Below, piece after piece: positions 44,993-54,762 of a stretch of 64,000 nt of DNA. Source of the stretch: Agarivorans albus (GTDB lineage Bacteria; Pseudomonadota; Gammaproteobacteria; Enterobacterales; Celerinatantimonadaceae); NCBI RefSeq assembly GCF_019670105.1, contig NZ_AP023032.1, positions 4,674,001-4,738,000 of the forward strand, written 5' to 3'. The first letter of the stretch is position 1. Every line of letters begins with the position of its first letter. The translations under genes and the position numbers were made by a program. The notes under the pieces are model-generated. The model had not been told where the DNA came from. It worked only from the letters and a program-made list of their open reading frames with translations, and did not search any database.

Positions 44993-45928
44993 ATGCCTAT
45001 GATTTTTGATTATCTTCTCACCGTGCAAGTTGCGCTGCTAATTTTTGCGCTATTTGTACTTAAATCTTCCATCAAGTTTGTACCACAAAATGAGGCTTGG
45101 GTTATTGAACGCTTTGGTAAATACCAATCAACTAAAGAAGCGGGCTTAAATTTCCTAATTCCTATGATTGATCAAGTATCGGCGCGCCGTTCTTTAAAAG
45201 AACAAGCCTTTGACGTACCAAGCCAAGCGGCTATCACCAAAGACAACATTTCTTTGTCGGTAGATGGCGTGTTGTACTTTCGAGTACTTGACCCATACAA
45301 AGCCACTTACGGCGTAGAAGATTATGTATTTGCGGTAACTCAATTAGCGCAAACCACTATGCGTTCTGAGATTGGTAAAATTGAGCTCGATAAAACCTTT
45401 GAAGAGCGTGATGCACTAAACGCCAAAATTGTTACTCAAATTAACGAAGCCTCTGCCTCTTGGGGGGTTGCAGTGCTGCGTTATGAAATTAAAGATATTA
45501 CTCCGCCGGCTTCAATTATGGATTCGATGGAATCGCAAATGCGCGCCGAACGTGAACGTCGCGCTAAAATCCTAGAGTCTGAGGGTGAAAAAGCTGCCGC
45601 AATCAACATTGCTGAAGGTGAAAAACAAGCCCGTGTATTACAAGCAGAAGCAGAAAAGCGTGAGCAAGTACTAAGCGCAGAGGGTGAGGCAGAAGCGATT
45701 ATTGCGGTTGCCGATGCGCAAGCTCAAGCCTTAACCACGGTTGGTCAATCAGCCGCTACACCAGAAGGCCAAAAAGCGGTTCAGTTAGATCTTGCGACTA
45801 AAGCAATTGAAGCTAAACACGCCATTGCCAAAGAATCGAGTGTGGTATTGTTACCCGACAGCAGCACTGAAGCAGGCTCTTTAGTTGCTCAAGCCACCAC
45901 CATTTTAAATACCCTAAATAGAGGCTAG
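44993..45928 (+). CDS. qmcA: SPFH/Band 7 membrane protein (QmcA/stomatin-like)
   Basis: 311 residues: one N-terminal membrane anchor (VALLIFALFVLKSSI), an SPFH domain (VPQNEAWVIERFGKYQSTKEAGLNFLIP) and a coiled coil rich in Ala/Glu (ESEGEKAAAINIAEGEKQARVLQAEAEKREQVL). It forms large oligomers in the inner membrane and is linked to FtsH/HflKC-type quality control and membrane microdomains. AAGGAAAGTATT precedes the ATG. The NfeD gene follows after four bases, the standard stomatin-NfeD operon. Confidence 0.93.
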   Translation: MPMIFDYLLTVQVALLIFALFVLKSSIKFVPQNEAWVIERFGKYQSTKEAGLNFLIPMIDQVSARRSLKEQAFDVPSQAAITKDNISLSVDGVLYFRVLDPYKATYGVEDYVFAVTQLAQTTMRSEIGKIELDKTFEERDALNAKIVTQINEASASWGVAVLRYEIKDITPPASIMDSMESQMRAERERRAKILESEGEKAAAINIAEGEKQARVLQAEAEKREQVLSAEGEAEAIIAVADAQAQALTTVGQSAATPEGQKAVQLDLATKAIEAKHAIAKESSVVLLPDSSTEAGSLVAQATTILNTLNRG

Positions 45929-45932
45929 CCCT

Positions 45933-46403
45933 ATGGCAGAACTGTTTGCTAACCACATTCCTCAGTTAATGATTGCCTCCGGCATCATCTTGCTTGCCAT
46001 TGAAGTGGTGATCATCGGTTTTGCCACCTTCATCTTGTTTTTTATTGGCTTGTCCTTAGTCATTACTGGCTCATTGGTTTGGTTAAATGTACTCCCAGAA
46101 ACCTGGAATAGTATTCTGCTAGCCAACGCCGTAATGAGCAGCTTACTGGCCGGCGTGTTGTGGAAGCCGATGCGTAAGCTACAAAATAGTGCTGATAACA
46201 AACAAGTAAGCAGCGACTTTGATGGACACCGTTTTTTTTGCGAACAAGACATCGATAAACGTGGTTTAAGCAGCTATAAGCACTCTGGCATTAGCTGGAC
46301 CTTAAAAAGTGAGCAAACCATTGCTGCAGGTAGCGAAGTAGAAGTGATTCGCGCTGAAGTAGGCACCTTTTGGGTGGAAGCCGTAGAACCAAGCAATACT
46401 TAG
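45933..46403 (+). CDS. NfeD-like membrane protein (YbbJ family)
   Basis: 156 residues: two to three membrane helices (LMIASGIILLAIEVVIIGFATFILFFIGLSL and the following one), then a C-terminal OB-fold-like domain (HRFFCEQDIDKRGLSSYKHSGISWTLKSE). NfeD1b-type short form without the protease part. It partners with the QmcA-type protein encoded just upstream and shares its transcript, which ends at the hairpin at 46416. Confidence 0.9.
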   Translation: MAELFANHIPQLMIASGIILLAIEVVIIGFATFILFFIGLSLVITGSLVWLNVLPETWNSILLANAVMSSLLAGVLWKPMRKLQNSADNKQVSSDFDGHRFFCEQDIDKRGLSSYKHSGISWTLKSEQTIAAGSEVEVIRAEVGTFWVEAVEPSNT

Positions 46404-46415
46404 AGTATTCGTTTC

Positions 46416-46448
46416 ACAAGCCAGCGTTCTGCTGGCTTGTTGATTTTT
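46416..46448 (+). terminator. Terminator of the qmcA-nfeD operon
   Basis: ACAAGCCAGC pairs perfectly with GCTGGCTTGT around GTTCT, and TTTTT follows after three bases. It starts 13 bases past the stop. Confidence 0.85.
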
Positions 46449-46674
46449 CTAATACTAACCACACTAAGTGATCAGAAATAACGCAGCAAAAATACTCGAG
46501 AAAAAGGCAGAGTTTTTCGATAAGCACTTATTCTACAATCAAAAATCCCAACGCGGTTATCGAGTATTTTAACCAGATAAAATGAGCAGTTACTTGGTAC
46601 GATTGGTATAACAATGCAAAGCCAAACAGATTGTGCTTAACTAGCTGTAGTTTCTTTCTCTTAGGTTTCTCATC

Positions 46675-47169
46675 ATGCGCCAAGCACTTATTAAAACCTT
46701 TATTCTGTCTGCCAGTTTATGGCTTATCGCCTGTAGCAGCATGGTTCCTAACGACCCACCTAAAGTAAACTTGGTATCGGTAGTGCCTACAGCAGGTGAC
46801 AGCATGACACCGAGCTTCGATATTAATTTACGGGTGGTTAACCCCAATAAACAAGCGCTCAGCCTAGCTGGGGCGGTATATACCTTGTCACTCAACGGCC
46901 ACGAAATCGTCACTGGAGCCACCAGCGATTTACCCGAAGTGCCCGGTTATGGCGAGGCCAACTTTACCTTGCCAGCCCAAGCCAACTTAATTGCTACCTT
47001 CCGCCTGTTAAGCTCGTTTGTCGCCTTAAAAAGCCCTGAGCTAGATTATCAGGTAGATGTAAAACTGGACATAGGAAGCTTGTGGCCAGCGGTAAACCTT
47101 ACCGAGAAGGGCACATTTAAGTTAGAAGATCTTGGCCAGCAAATAAGCTCAAGTGTTCAGGCACTATAA
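46675..47169 (+). CDS. LEA type 2 / WHy-domain lipoprotein
   Basis: 164 residues. The lipoprotein signal (LWLIACSS) is followed by one water-stress-and-hypersensitive (WHy) LEA_2 domain: PSFDINLRVVNPNKQALSLAGAVYTLSLNG then EVPGYGEANFTLP. The fold is an immunoglobulin-like sandwich, and bacterial members are periplasmic proteins with a proposed role in desiccation or freezing tolerance. Monocistronic. About 270 bp of gene-free DNA precedes it, with no motif recognised apart from the terminator at 46416. Confidence 0.82.
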   Translation: MRQALIKTFILSASLWLIACSSMVPNDPPKVNLVSVVPTAGDSMTPSFDINLRVVNPNKQALSLAGAVYTLSLNGHEIVTGATSDLPEVPGYGEANFTLPAQANLIATFRLLSSFVALKSPELDYQVDVKLDIGSLWPAVNLTEKGTFKLEDLGQQISSSVQAL

Positions 47170-47199
47170 AGTAAGCGCTGAAAGGGCTGTTGCAAGGTT

Positions 47200-47487
47200 T
47201 TAGCTCCAGCGCTCATTCACTTTAATTAAGTGAAAACCAAACTGTGTTTTAACTGGCCCTATTACTTCATTTAAGGGGCCAGAGAACACCGCTTTATCAA
47301 AGCTTTTCACCATATCACCTTTAGCAAACTCGCCTAAATCGCCACCTTGCTTAGCAGAAGGGCATGACGAAAAACGTAACGCCATCGCCTCAAAGCTAGA
47401 GCCTTTGTTTAACTTTTCTAGTATTTCTAATGCCTTTTTTTCTGAACTCACAATAATGTGTTGAGCTCGCGCTTGTGCTTTTGCCAT
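47200..47487 (-). CDS. ppiC: Cytoplasmic parvulin-type peptidyl-prolyl isomerase
   Basis: 95-residue single-domain parvulin. Motifs: ARAQHIIVSSEKKALEIL at the N-terminus, FEAMALRFSSCPSAKQGGDLGEFAKGDMVKSF and the terminal GPVKTQFGFHLIKV, with the catalytic Cys/His pattern of PpiC. No signal peptide, so it is cytoplasmic like E. coli PpiC (Par10). Convergent with the LEA lipoprotein gene and alone in its unit. Confidence 0.93.
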   Translation of the reverse strand: MAKAQARAQHIIVSSEKKALEILEKLNKGSSFEAMALRFSSCPSAKQGGDLGEFAKGDMVKSFDKAVFSGPLNEVIGPVKTQFGFHLIKVNERWS

Positions 47488-47672
47488 TGCTGCCTCTTGA
47501 ATTTTTGCTTGTTATACACTGAACAGCAAATCAACCAAAGCCCGAGCCTAAAATTAGCAAAAAAACATAAGACAAAAGTAAAGATGCCCAAATAGCTCAC
47601 ATTTATTTGTCTCCAAGCAGGCTATATTTTTAGCAAGAAACAAAAGTATTTACTCACCTTTCACAGGTATAA

Positions 47673-48974
47673 ATGGAACGATATTCGTCTTCTTGGACTT
47701 GGCTGCGCAATTTTCTTTTAGCCCTTACCGTGCTAGTGCTTGTGGCTGCCCAATGGATACCTGCCAAGCGCCTTCAGCTCTACCCCAGTGGAAACATGCT
47801 GGTGGATTTGTACTCCGATAAAGGACAGGGCGGCAACTCTAGTGCGTATTGGCTAACCAGCAACCAAAAGTTTGTCTGTAACCTAGAAAGCAGCCATTTA
47901 CCGGCAAAGTATTGCGGAATAAGCATCAAGTTCCACAAGCCAACTGACGCGGGTACATCAGACAAATACGCTTCCTTAGAAAACATAGATTTAAGTGACT
48001 ACAAACAATTAGTGGTGGACGCAGATTTCGAAGGACCTTCTAGCGAACTACGTTTCTTTATGCGCAGCACCGAAGCAACCAGCGGCCACGATCTGTCTGA
48101 TGCAAAATTTATGTTCACCTACTTTGAGAAACACGAACTGGCGGAGCAAGAAGCAAAAGCTCAATTTAACCAATTCTCTATTCCCGCGTGGTGGCTAAAT
48201 CGTTATTACCAATCACGCGATGACTTCACTTTAGACTTCTCTAAAGTTAAAGAAATATCCTTTGATATTCCTTCCACCTCGTCCGATGGCGAATACACCA
48301 TCACCGTGAATAAGGTTGAAGCTGAAGGGAAGTGGATCAGCAACGAAAGCTTATATGCCACTATCATTGCCGTGTGGCTTGTTTATTTTACTGCCGAGTT
48401 GGTTCGCTATGTGTTGCATCAGAAAAAGAACTTAACCCAGTCTATTCATACACTTGAGAAAGATGTAGACGAACTCAAACACACCGCCAGTAACGACCAA
48501 CTTACCGGCGTACTTAACCGCCGAGGTCTATTAGACGCTCTAGAAGAGAAACCAATAAGCAACAATAACTACTACTTATTCGTTTTTGATATCGACCACT
48601 TTAAACATATTAACGATAGTTATGGCCACAACAACGGTGATGCCGTGCTGCGCTTTTTTGCTCGCCAATTAAGCTCGGTGATTCGCAGCCAAGATTTATT
48701 TGCTCGCTGGGGCGGTGAAGAGTTTGTTTTACTTTCTGAACAGCAGCATGAAATAGATGCTTATAACTTTGCCGAGCGCTTGCGCAAACTGATCCACCAA
48801 CAAGATTTCTTGCTGTCGTTTGAGGGCAAGCAACAACATATTAAGTTGAGCATGAGCATAGGCTTAACCCTAGTCGATAAAGATGAAGCCTTTAACGTTG
48901 CCTTTAATCGTGCCGACAGCGCCCTTTATTTAGCCAAAGATAAAGGCCGCAATCGCACCCAACTCGCCAGTTAA
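47673..48974 (+). CDS. Membrane diguanylate cyclase, paralogue of the one at 2941
   Basis: 433 residues: TM1 at about 12-30, a periplasmic domain to about 225, TM2 ([14 protein letters not shown]), a coiled coil and a GGDEF domain. The active site RWGGEEF lies at about residues 345-351, with an RSQD inhibitory site before it; both are intact. The sensor domain has FVCNLESS and a second Cys 12 positions on, as in the first cyclase, and [22 protein letters not shown], which looks like the jelly-roll fold of CIA30/CBM11-like proteins. A carbohydrate or related ligand is possible (inference). The stop overlaps the convergent ung stop by four bases. Confidence 0.9.
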   Translation: MERYSSSWTWLRNFLLALTVLVLVAAQWIPAKRLQLYPSGNMLVDLYSDKGQGGNSSAYWLTSNQKFVCNLESSHLPAKYCGISIKFHKPTDAGTSDKYASLENIDLSDYKQLVVDADFEGPSSELRFFMRSTEATSGHDLSDAKFMFTYFEKHELAEQEAKAQFNQFSIPAWWLNRYYQSRDDFTLDFSKVKEISFDIPSTSSDGEYTITVNKVEAEGKWISNESLYATIIAVWLVYFTAELVRYVLHQKKNLTQSIHTLEKDVDELKHTASNDQLTGVLNRRGLLDALEEKPISNNNYYLFVFDIDHFKHINDSYGHNNGDAVLRFFARQLSSVIRSQDLFARWGGEEFVLLSEQQHEIDAYNFAERLRKLIHQQDFLLSFEGKQQHIKLSMSIGLTLVDKDEAFNVAFNRADSALYLAKDKGRNRTQLAS

Positions 48975-49627
48975 AGCTGCCAATCAATAGCGGCTTTTCC
49001 TTGCTGTTCTAGCAGCTGGTTAGTTTTAGAAAAATGGCGGCAGCCAAAAAAGCCGCGATGGGCAGATAAAGGCGAGGGGTGTACCGAACTTAACAAATGG
49101 TGTTTGTTAACATCAATCACTTGGCCTTTCTTTTGCGCATGGGCACCCCACAACAAGAACACCACTCCATCACAATGCTGGCTAATGTGACTAATGACAG
49201 CCTCGGTAAAGGTTTCCCAGCCATATTTTGCATGTGAATGAGCTTTTGCTTGCTCAACGGTAAGCACCGTATTTAGTAACAACACACCTTGCTTGGCCCA
49301 GGCACTTAAATTGCCATGCTCTGGAATCACAAAGCCGTCGATGTCGGTGGCAAGTTCTTTGTAGATATTGCGCAGCGATGGTGGAATTTTAACGCCTTCT
49401 GGCACACTAAAACTTAAACCGTGGGCTTGGCCCTCACCGTGGTATGGGTCTTGACCAAGAATCACCACTTTAAGCTGATCCATCGGGCAACTGTCGAAGG
49501 CGCTAAATACCTCAGCGTCTGGTGGGTAAATCACCTTAGCAGCGCGCTGCTCAGCCACCTTGCCGATTAAACGAGGGTAATATTCAAGCTGCTGTTGCTC
49601 AGCAAACAGACTTTGCCAATTTGTCAC
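48971..49627 (-). CDS. ung: Uracil-DNA glycosylase
   Basis: Removes uracil from DNA as the first step of base excision repair. Family 1 motifs are complete: [22 protein letters not shown] (water-activating loop with the catalytic Asp), [17 protein letters not shown], and [17 protein letters not shown] (minor groove loop with the catalytic His). 218 residues, standard. The gene is tail-to-tail with the diguanylate cyclase, sharing TTAA. Confidence 0.98.
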   Translation of the reverse strand: MTNWQSLFAEQQQLEYYPRLIGKVAEQRAAKVIYPPDAEVFSAFDSCPMDQLKVVILGQDPYHGEGQAHGLSFSVPEGVKIPPSLRNIYKELATDIDGFVIPEHGNLSAWAKQGVLLLNTVLTVEQAKAHSHAKYGWETFTEAVISHISQHCDGVVFLLWGAHAQKKGQVIDVNKHHLLSSVHPSPLSAHRGFFGCRHFSKTNQLLEQQGKAAIDWQL

Positions 49628-49686
49628 AATATCAAACCTAATAGCGGACTTAGTAGCCCGCTATTATAGCGATAAAGTTCTAGGGG

Positions 49687-50466
49687 CTAATATTGCTCGG
49701 GCACAAAACTTTGTTCGTTAATCGGCACGCGCACATAATCTTTCTTATCAATGTCCGGCAAAATGATTTTTTCATGCTCAAGATCTTGATAATCGATCTG
49801 CGATAAAAAGTGGCTAATGCAGTTAAGCCGCGCCGCTTTTTTATTGTCGGAATTAACCACCCACCATGGCGAATGCTTGGTATCGGTGTAAGCAAACATT
49901 TCGTCTTTGGCTTGTGAATAAGCCACCCAACGTGAGCGTGACTCTAAATCCATTGGGCTAAACTTCCAGCGCTTGAGAGGGTTATTAATGCGTTCTAAAA
50001 AGCGCTTTTCCTGCTCTTCGTCAGACACCGAAAACCAATATTTAATCAGAATAGTGCCAGAGCGGATCAACATTTTTTCAAACTCAGGACAAGCGCGTAA
50101 AAAATCCTGATGCTGCTCATCACTACAAAAACCCATCACCTTTTCCACACCCGCCCGGTTATACCAAGAGCGGTCAAACAGAACTATTTCTCCAGCAGCG
50201 GGCAAATGCGCCACATACCGCTGAAAGTACCACTGAGTTTTCTCTCGCTCATTGGGTGCTGGCAGCGCGGCAATGCGGCAAACCCGAGGGTTTAGCTTTT
50301 CGGCAATCCGTTTAATCACGCCGCCTTTACCTGCAGCGTCACGCCCCTCAAATATCACCACCACTTTAAGACCTTTTGCTACCACCCATTGCTGCAGTTT
50401 AACTAGCTCTGTTTGCAATTCTTCTAAGCGTTTTTCATAGGTCTTTTTATCAATTTTACCCGCCAT
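49687..50466 (-). CDS. ppk2: Polyphosphate kinase 2 (PPK2)
   Basis: Transfers phosphate between polyphosphate and nucleoside diphosphates (or monophosphates, depending on class). Walker A is VVIFEGRDAAGKGGVIKRI and Walker B is EIVLFDRSWYNRAGVEKVMGF; the lid module ends with SPMDLESRSRWVAYS. A single domain of about 259 residues suggests class I, the NDP-type. The ATG at 50466 is preferred because AAGGTGAG is seven bases upstream; a GTG at 50478 lies inside that site. A candidate partner, the CYTH protein, is encoded at 63209 but is not linked. Confidence 0.93.
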   Translation of the reverse strand: MAGKIDKKTYEKRLEELQTELVKLQQWVVAKGLKVVVIFEGRDAAGKGGVIKRIAEKLNPRVCRIAALPAPNEREKTQWYFQRYVAHLPAAGEIVLFDRSWYNRAGVEKVMGFCSDEQHQDFLRACPEFEKMLIRSGTILIKYWFSVSDEEQEKRFLERINNPLKRWKFSPMDLESRSRWVAYSQAKDEMFAYTDTKHSPWWVVNSDNKKAARLNCISHFLSQIDYQDLEHEKIILPDIDKKDYVRVPINEQSFVPEQY

Positions 50467-50720
50467 AAACGAACTCACCTTTAATGTTGATAACCACGAC
50501 TAAGCAACCGGTTGAATAAAAACAAAAATGAATCAATACAATAAGTTAAATGTAGCAATAAAAACGATTGTTGCCATGAAACTGCAGGCTTGAATTGCAA
50601 AGTTGAGCAAAAACAACAAGATTAACTAAACTACAGAGATAAATTCCAAGCGCTGACTCTTTAAAAAAAGCCACAAAATGGTAACCTTAGGCGCCTTTAT
50701 ACATTCGCTTAGAATTCAAC

Positions 50721-51347
50721 ATGGCAATCACCGGCACTTTATACATCGTCTCTGCGCCCAGCGGCGCTGGCAAATCAAGCATGATCAATGCGTACCTTTC
50801 ACGCCATCGTGCATATCCAGCTCAAGTATCGGTTTCCCATACCACTCGTGCAGCGCGCCCCGGTGAAATTGATGGTAATCACTATCACTTTGTTAGCCAT
50901 GATGACTTTAAAAAACTCATTAGCGAACAAGCCTTTTTTGAATACGCCGAAGTATTTGGCAACTTTTACGGCACCTCTCGCTACACCATCGAAAAAACCC
51001 TTGCCGAAGGCATTGATGTATTTTTGGATATTGATTGGCAAGGTGCTCGCCAAGTAAAACAGATGATGCCAGAAGCGGTATCGGTATTTATTTTGCCGCC
51101 AAGTCGCGAAGAATTAGAAAACCGTTTGCACATGCGTGGCCAAGATAGCCCGGACGTTATTAAGAAACGCATGGACGAAGCAGAAAGTGAAATGTCTCAT
51201 TATAATGAGTACGATTACCTAATCATTAACAGTAATTTTGACGAAGCCTTAAGTGAGCTTACTGCCATTATTACTGGGCAAAGATTACAAACCCGTCAGC
51301 AAGCTGCAAAACATCGCGACTTGTTAGATGAACTTTTATCGAAATAA
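50721..51347 (+). CDS. gmk: Guanylate kinase
   Basis: Converts GMP to GDP with ATP. Walker [21 protein letters not shown]-binding residues lie in [23 protein letters not shown], and the catalytic/lid part in [15 protein letters not shown] and [14 protein letters not shown]. 208 residues, normal. First of the conserved gmk-rpoZ-spoT-trmH order. Its 74-bp spacer to rpoZ holds a hairpin, AAGATC/GATCTT, at 51375-51392. Confidence 0.98.
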   Translation: MAITGTLYIVSAPSGAGKSSMINAYLSRHRAYPAQVSVSHTTRAARPGEIDGNHYHFVSHDDFKKLISEQAFFEYAEVFGNFYGTSRYTIEKTLAEGIDVFLDIDWQGARQVKQMMPEAVSVFILPPSREELENRLHMRGQDSPDVIKKRMDEAESEMSHYNEYDYLIINSNFDEALSELTAIITGQRLQTRQQAAKHRDLLDELLSK

Positions 51348-51420
51348 TCTCGCTAAGTCCTAGTAAATCTTCATAAGATCGGCTAGGATCTTGCGTCATT
51401 TTTAGTCAACGGAGCTGTGC

Positions 51421-51696
51421 ATGGCACGAGTAACAGTAGAAGATGCAGTAGAACAAGTCGGCAACCGCTTTGATCTTGTCCTTATCGCCGCACGTCGCGC
51501 GCGTCAGATCGCAGTAGAAGGCAAAGACCCTCTAGTTGAAGAAGATAACGATAAACCAACCGTTATCGCTTTGCGTGAAATTGAAGAAGGCTTGATCACC
51601 ACCGAAACAATGGATGCTCAAGACCGTCAAGAACGTCAGGAACGTGAGGCAGCCGAATTGGCAGCCGTTGCCGCTATCGCCGATAAGCGCATCTAA
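51421..51696 (+). CDS. rpoZ: RNA polymerase omega subunit
   Basis: 91-residue omega subunit, which helps fold beta-prime and forms part of a ppGpp site. [30 protein letters not shown] is the invariant N-terminus, followed by [22 protein letters not shown] precedes the ATG. It lies between gmk and spoT, the normal gammaproteobacterial order, which couples ppGpp metabolism to its target. Confidence 0.98.
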   Translation: MARVTVEDAVEQVGNRFDLVLIAARRARQIAVEGKDPLVEEDNDKPTVIALREIEEGLITTETMDAQDRQERQEREAAELAAVAAIADKRI

Positions 51697-51715
51697 TTCG
51701 TCCCCGTCTATAAAA

Positions 51716-51745
51716 TTACCGTGCTGGGTTTACTCTGCACGGTAA
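51716..51745 (+). terminator. Hairpin between rpoZ and spoT
   Basis: TTACCGTGC pairs perfectly with GCACGGTAA across a 12-base loop, 20 bases after rpoZ. There is no T-run, so it probably attenuates or processes the transcript rather than ending it, lowering SpoT relative to omega. Confidence 0.55.
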
Positions 51746-51801
51746 AACTCCCATAATTCAATCATATCTATTTCTGCGCTCCTCCGCTGATGAGGTAATG
51801 T

Positions 51802-53916
51802 TTGTATTTATTCGAAAGCCTGCGTGAAGTCGCCTCTAGCTACCTAAGTGAAGAACACGTAAACCTATTACGTGATGCTTATATTTTGGGTAAAGATGCC
51901 CATGAAGGACAATTCCGCTCTAGCGGTGAGCCATATATTACTCACCCACTGGCTGTTGCTCGCATTCTTGCCGAGCTCAAGCTAGATAATCAAACTCTAG
52001 TAGCCGCTGTATTACACGATACCATTGAAGACACTCCGGTTACTTACGAACAACTTCAAGAACAGTTTGGCACCGAAATCGCCGACTTAGTTGAAGGCGT
52101 GAGCAAGCTAGATAAAATTAAGTTTCGCGACAAAAAAGAAGCCCAGGTAGAAAATTTTCGCAAAATGATGATGGCGATGGTGCAAGACATCCGCGTTATC
52201 CTTATTAAACTGGCCGACCGCACCCACAATATGCGCACGCTAGGTTCGTTGCGCCCAGATAAGCGCCGCCGCATTGCCCGCGAAACCTTGGAGATTTACG
52301 CACCAATTGCCAACCGCTTGGGTATTCACAGCATTAAAAACGAATTGGAAGAGCTTGGCTTTGAAGCCCTATACCCAATGCGTTATCGAGTACTTAAAGA
52401 GTCGGTAAAAAATGCCCGTGGTAACCGCAAAGAGTTAATCAACGGTATTCATCAAGAGTTGCAAGGCCGCATAGAAGAAGCGGGCATTCAAGCTTCGGTA
52501 ACGGGTCGTGAAAAGAATCTCTATAGCATCTACAAAAAAATGGTGAATAAAGAGCTGCAATTCCATGAAGTAATGGATATTTACGCCTTTCGCATCATCG
52601 TAGACAGCCTCGATACCTGTTATCGAGTATTAGGTTTAAGCCATAGCCTATACAAGCCTCGTCCTGGCCGATTTAAAGACTATGTAGCCATTCCTAAAGC
52701 AAATGGATACCAGAGCTTACATACTTCCTTAGTTGGTCCTCATGGCGTTCCTGTGGAAGTGCAAATTCGTACCGAGCATATGGACCAAATGGCCGACAAG
52801 GGTGTAGCAGCACATTGGTCTTACAAACAAGCCGGTGAAAGCCCAGGCACCACCGCGCAAATTCGCGCTCAGCGCTGGATGCAAAGTTTGTTAGAGCTAC
52901 AGCAAAGCGCTGGCTCTTCTTTCGAATTTATCGAAAACGTAAAAACCGATCTATTCCCCGACGAAATTTATGTGTTTACCCCAGAGGGTAAAATCATTGA
53001 ACTCCCAGCTGGTGCTACTCCAGTTGATTTCGCCTACGCGGTGCATACCGATGTAGGCCACGCCTGTGTAGGCGCGCGCGTAAACCGCCACCCCTTCCCG
53101 CTGAGTAAAGCACTTAGCAATGGTAAAACCGTAGAGATTATTACTGCGCCGGGGGCTCGCCCTAATGCCGCTTGGTTAAACTTTGTGGTGACCGGTAAAG
53201 CACGCGGAAAGATTCGCCAGCTACTTAAAAACCAGCGCCGTGAAGAATCAGTTAACCTTGGCCGCCGCTTGCTTAATCATGCTTTGGGCAGCGTTAAGTT
53301 AGACGAGATTAATCCCGAATCTTTAGAGCAAGTTCTTAAAGACTTAAAAGCCGAGTCACTCAACGACTTGTTAGCCGAAATTGGCTTAGGCAATGCCATG
53401 AGCATTGTGGTGGCACGCCGCCTATTAGGTAATACCGATGAACTAAGCAATGTTGAAGGCAAAGGTAAGATTGCCATTCAAGGCGCCGAAGGCTTATTAC
53501 TTACTTACGCTAACTGTTGTCGCCCAATACCGGGTGACCCTGTGGTTGCCCACATTAGCCAAGGTAAAGGCTTAGTGGTGCACATGGAAGCCTGTAAAAA
53601 TATTAGCGGCTACCAAAAAGAACCCGATCGCTACATTAATGTTGATTGGTCTAAAGATGCCGCCGAAGAAGCTGAATACAAAACCGAAATGCGCATTGAT
53701 ATGGTTAACCACCAAGGCATACTTGCTAGCCTAACCAGTGTGGTTGCCTCAACTGGCGCTAACATCGTGAATATTGTTACCGAAGAAAAAGAAGGCCGGG
53801 TTTACACCGTAGACTTATTGGTAACCACCCATAGCCGTATTCATCTTGCCGATATCATGCGAAAAATTCGCGTAATGCCAGAAGTATTACGTGTTGTTCG
53901 ATTAAGAAATAAATAA
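51802..53916 (+). CDS. spoT: Bifunctional (p)ppGpp synthetase/hydrolase SpoT
   Basis: Controls the alarmone ppGpp. The order is an HD hydrolase domain (HDTIED near residue 72, RTHNMRTL), a RelA/SpoT synthetase domain (REKNLYSIYKK, GRFKDYVAIPKANGYQSLHTS), TGS (DEIYVFTPEGKIIELPAGATPVDFAYAVH), helical and zinc-finger-like parts (NCCRPIPGDPV) and a C-terminal ACT domain. 704 residues, as in E. coli. The start is TTG at 51802 with GAGG six bases upstream; the protein begins MYLFESL like E. coli SpoT, and the nearby ATG at 51798 is out of frame and soon stops. Confidence 0.97.
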   Translation: MYLFESLREVASSYLSEEHVNLLRDAYILGKDAHEGQFRSSGEPYITHPLAVARILAELKLDNQTLVAAVLHDTIEDTPVTYEQLQEQFGTEIADLVEGVSKLDKIKFRDKKEAQVENFRKMMMAMVQDIRVILIKLADRTHNMRTLGSLRPDKRRRIARETLEIYAPIANRLGIHSIKNELEELGFEALYPMRYRVLKESVKNARGNRKELINGIHQELQGRIEEAGIQASVTGREKNLYSIYKKMVNKELQFHEVMDIYAFRIIVDSLDTCYRVLGLSHSLYKPRPGRFKDYVAIPKANGYQSLHTSLVGPHGVPVEVQIRTEHMDQMADKGVAAHWSYKQAGESPGTTAQIRAQRWMQSLLELQQSAGSSFEFIENVKTDLFPDEIYVFTPEGKIIELPAGATPVDFAYAVHTDVGHACVGARVNRHPFPLSKALSNGKTVEIITAPGARPNAAWLNFVVTGKARGKIRQLLKNQRREESVNLGRRLLNHALGSVKLDEINPESLEQVLKDLKAESLNDLLAEIGLGNAMSIVVARRLLGNTDELSNVEGKGKIAIQGAEGLLLTYANCCRPIPGDPVVAHISQGKGLVVHMEACKNISGYQKEPDRYINVDWSKDAAEEAEYKTEMRIDMVNHQGILASLTSVVASTGANIVNIVTEEKEGRVYTVDLLVTTHSRIHLADIMRKIRVMPEVLRVVRLRNK

Positions 53917-53926
53917 CGAGAAAACC

Positions 53927-54640
53927 ATGACTCCAGAACGCTATCAACGCATTCGTGCAATGTTAGATGCTCGCCAAACCGACCTCACCGTGTGCATGGA
54001 AAACGTGCACAAACCACATAACTTGTCGGCCATTGTGCGTACCTGCGATGCCGTGGGTGTAGACCACGTGCATGCAGTGTGGGAAAACTATCAAGATGAG
54101 ATCCGTCGTGGTACTGCTACTGGCAGCCAAAACTGGGTAAAAGTACATAATCACGAAAATATTGAAGATGCAGTAGCAGCATTACGCACCAGCGGAATGC
54201 AAATTCTAGCCACCAACTTGTCTGATAGCGCGGTGGATTTTCGTGAAATAGACTACACCAAACCTACCGCCATCTTAATGGGGCAAGAGAAGTATGGCAT
54301 TTCTGATAAAGCGCTTTCTCTCGCCGACCAAGACATTATTATTCCCATGGTGGGCATGGTGCAATCACTCAACGTTTCAGTGGCTAGCGCATTAATCTTA
54401 TATGAAGCACAACGCCAACGAGAAATAGCCGGCATGTATCAAGCGCCCAGCATGGTTGATAAAACCGAGCAAAATCGCATCATGTTTGAAGGCGGCCACC
54501 CTATTTTTGCTAAAGCTTGTAAACGCAAAGGTTTGCCTATTCCCCACATTGATGAAGAAGGCCAAATCATAGCCGACGATGAATGGTGGGCTAAAATGCA
54601 AATGAACAAAGAAGCCTGGGATAAGCTAGATCAGGAATAA
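53927..54640 (+). CDS. trmH: tRNA (guanosine(18)-2'-O)-methyltransferase
   Basis: SpoU-class methyltransferase that uses SAM to methylate G18 in the tRNA D-loop. Motif 1: VHKPHNLSAIVRTCDAVGVDHVH. Motif 2: AILMGQEKYGISDKAL. Motif 3: IPMVGMVQSLNVSVASALILYEAQRQR, forming the trefoil knot. 237 residues. It starts 10 bases after spoT and is the last member of the gmk-rpoZ-spoT-trmH cluster. The usual next gene, recG, is replaced here by a chemoreceptor. Confidence 0.97.
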   Translation: MTPERYQRIRAMLDARQTDLTVCMENVHKPHNLSAIVRTCDAVGVDHVHAVWENYQDEIRRGTATGSQNWVKVHNHENIEDAVAALRTSGMQILATNLSDSAVDFREIDYTKPTAILMGQEKYGISDKALSLADQDIIIPMVGMVQSLNVSVASALILYEAQRQREIAGMYQAPSMVDKTEQNRIMFEGGHPIFAKACKRKGLPIPHIDEEGQIIADDEWWAKMQMNKEAWDKLDQE

Positions 54641-54762
54641 ATGATAAAATTAGAGTAATTGCTTTAATTTTGAGTTTTTTCCGGAATGATTATTGATCTT
54701 AATTAAACCCAAAACCTCAATATTAACTGAACATAGTTTTATTCCATTACAGAAGTAAAACT

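Noticed and set aside
48971-48974. Four-base overlap of the cyclase and ung stops as a sign of frame error
   Set aside because: Both proteins have normal C-termini; sharing TTAA between convergent stops is common.
50467-50720. Possible small gene or RNA between ppk2 and gmk
   Set aside because: The stretch is AT-rich and has no supported ORF, hairpin or tRNA-like fold; it is read as promoter space.
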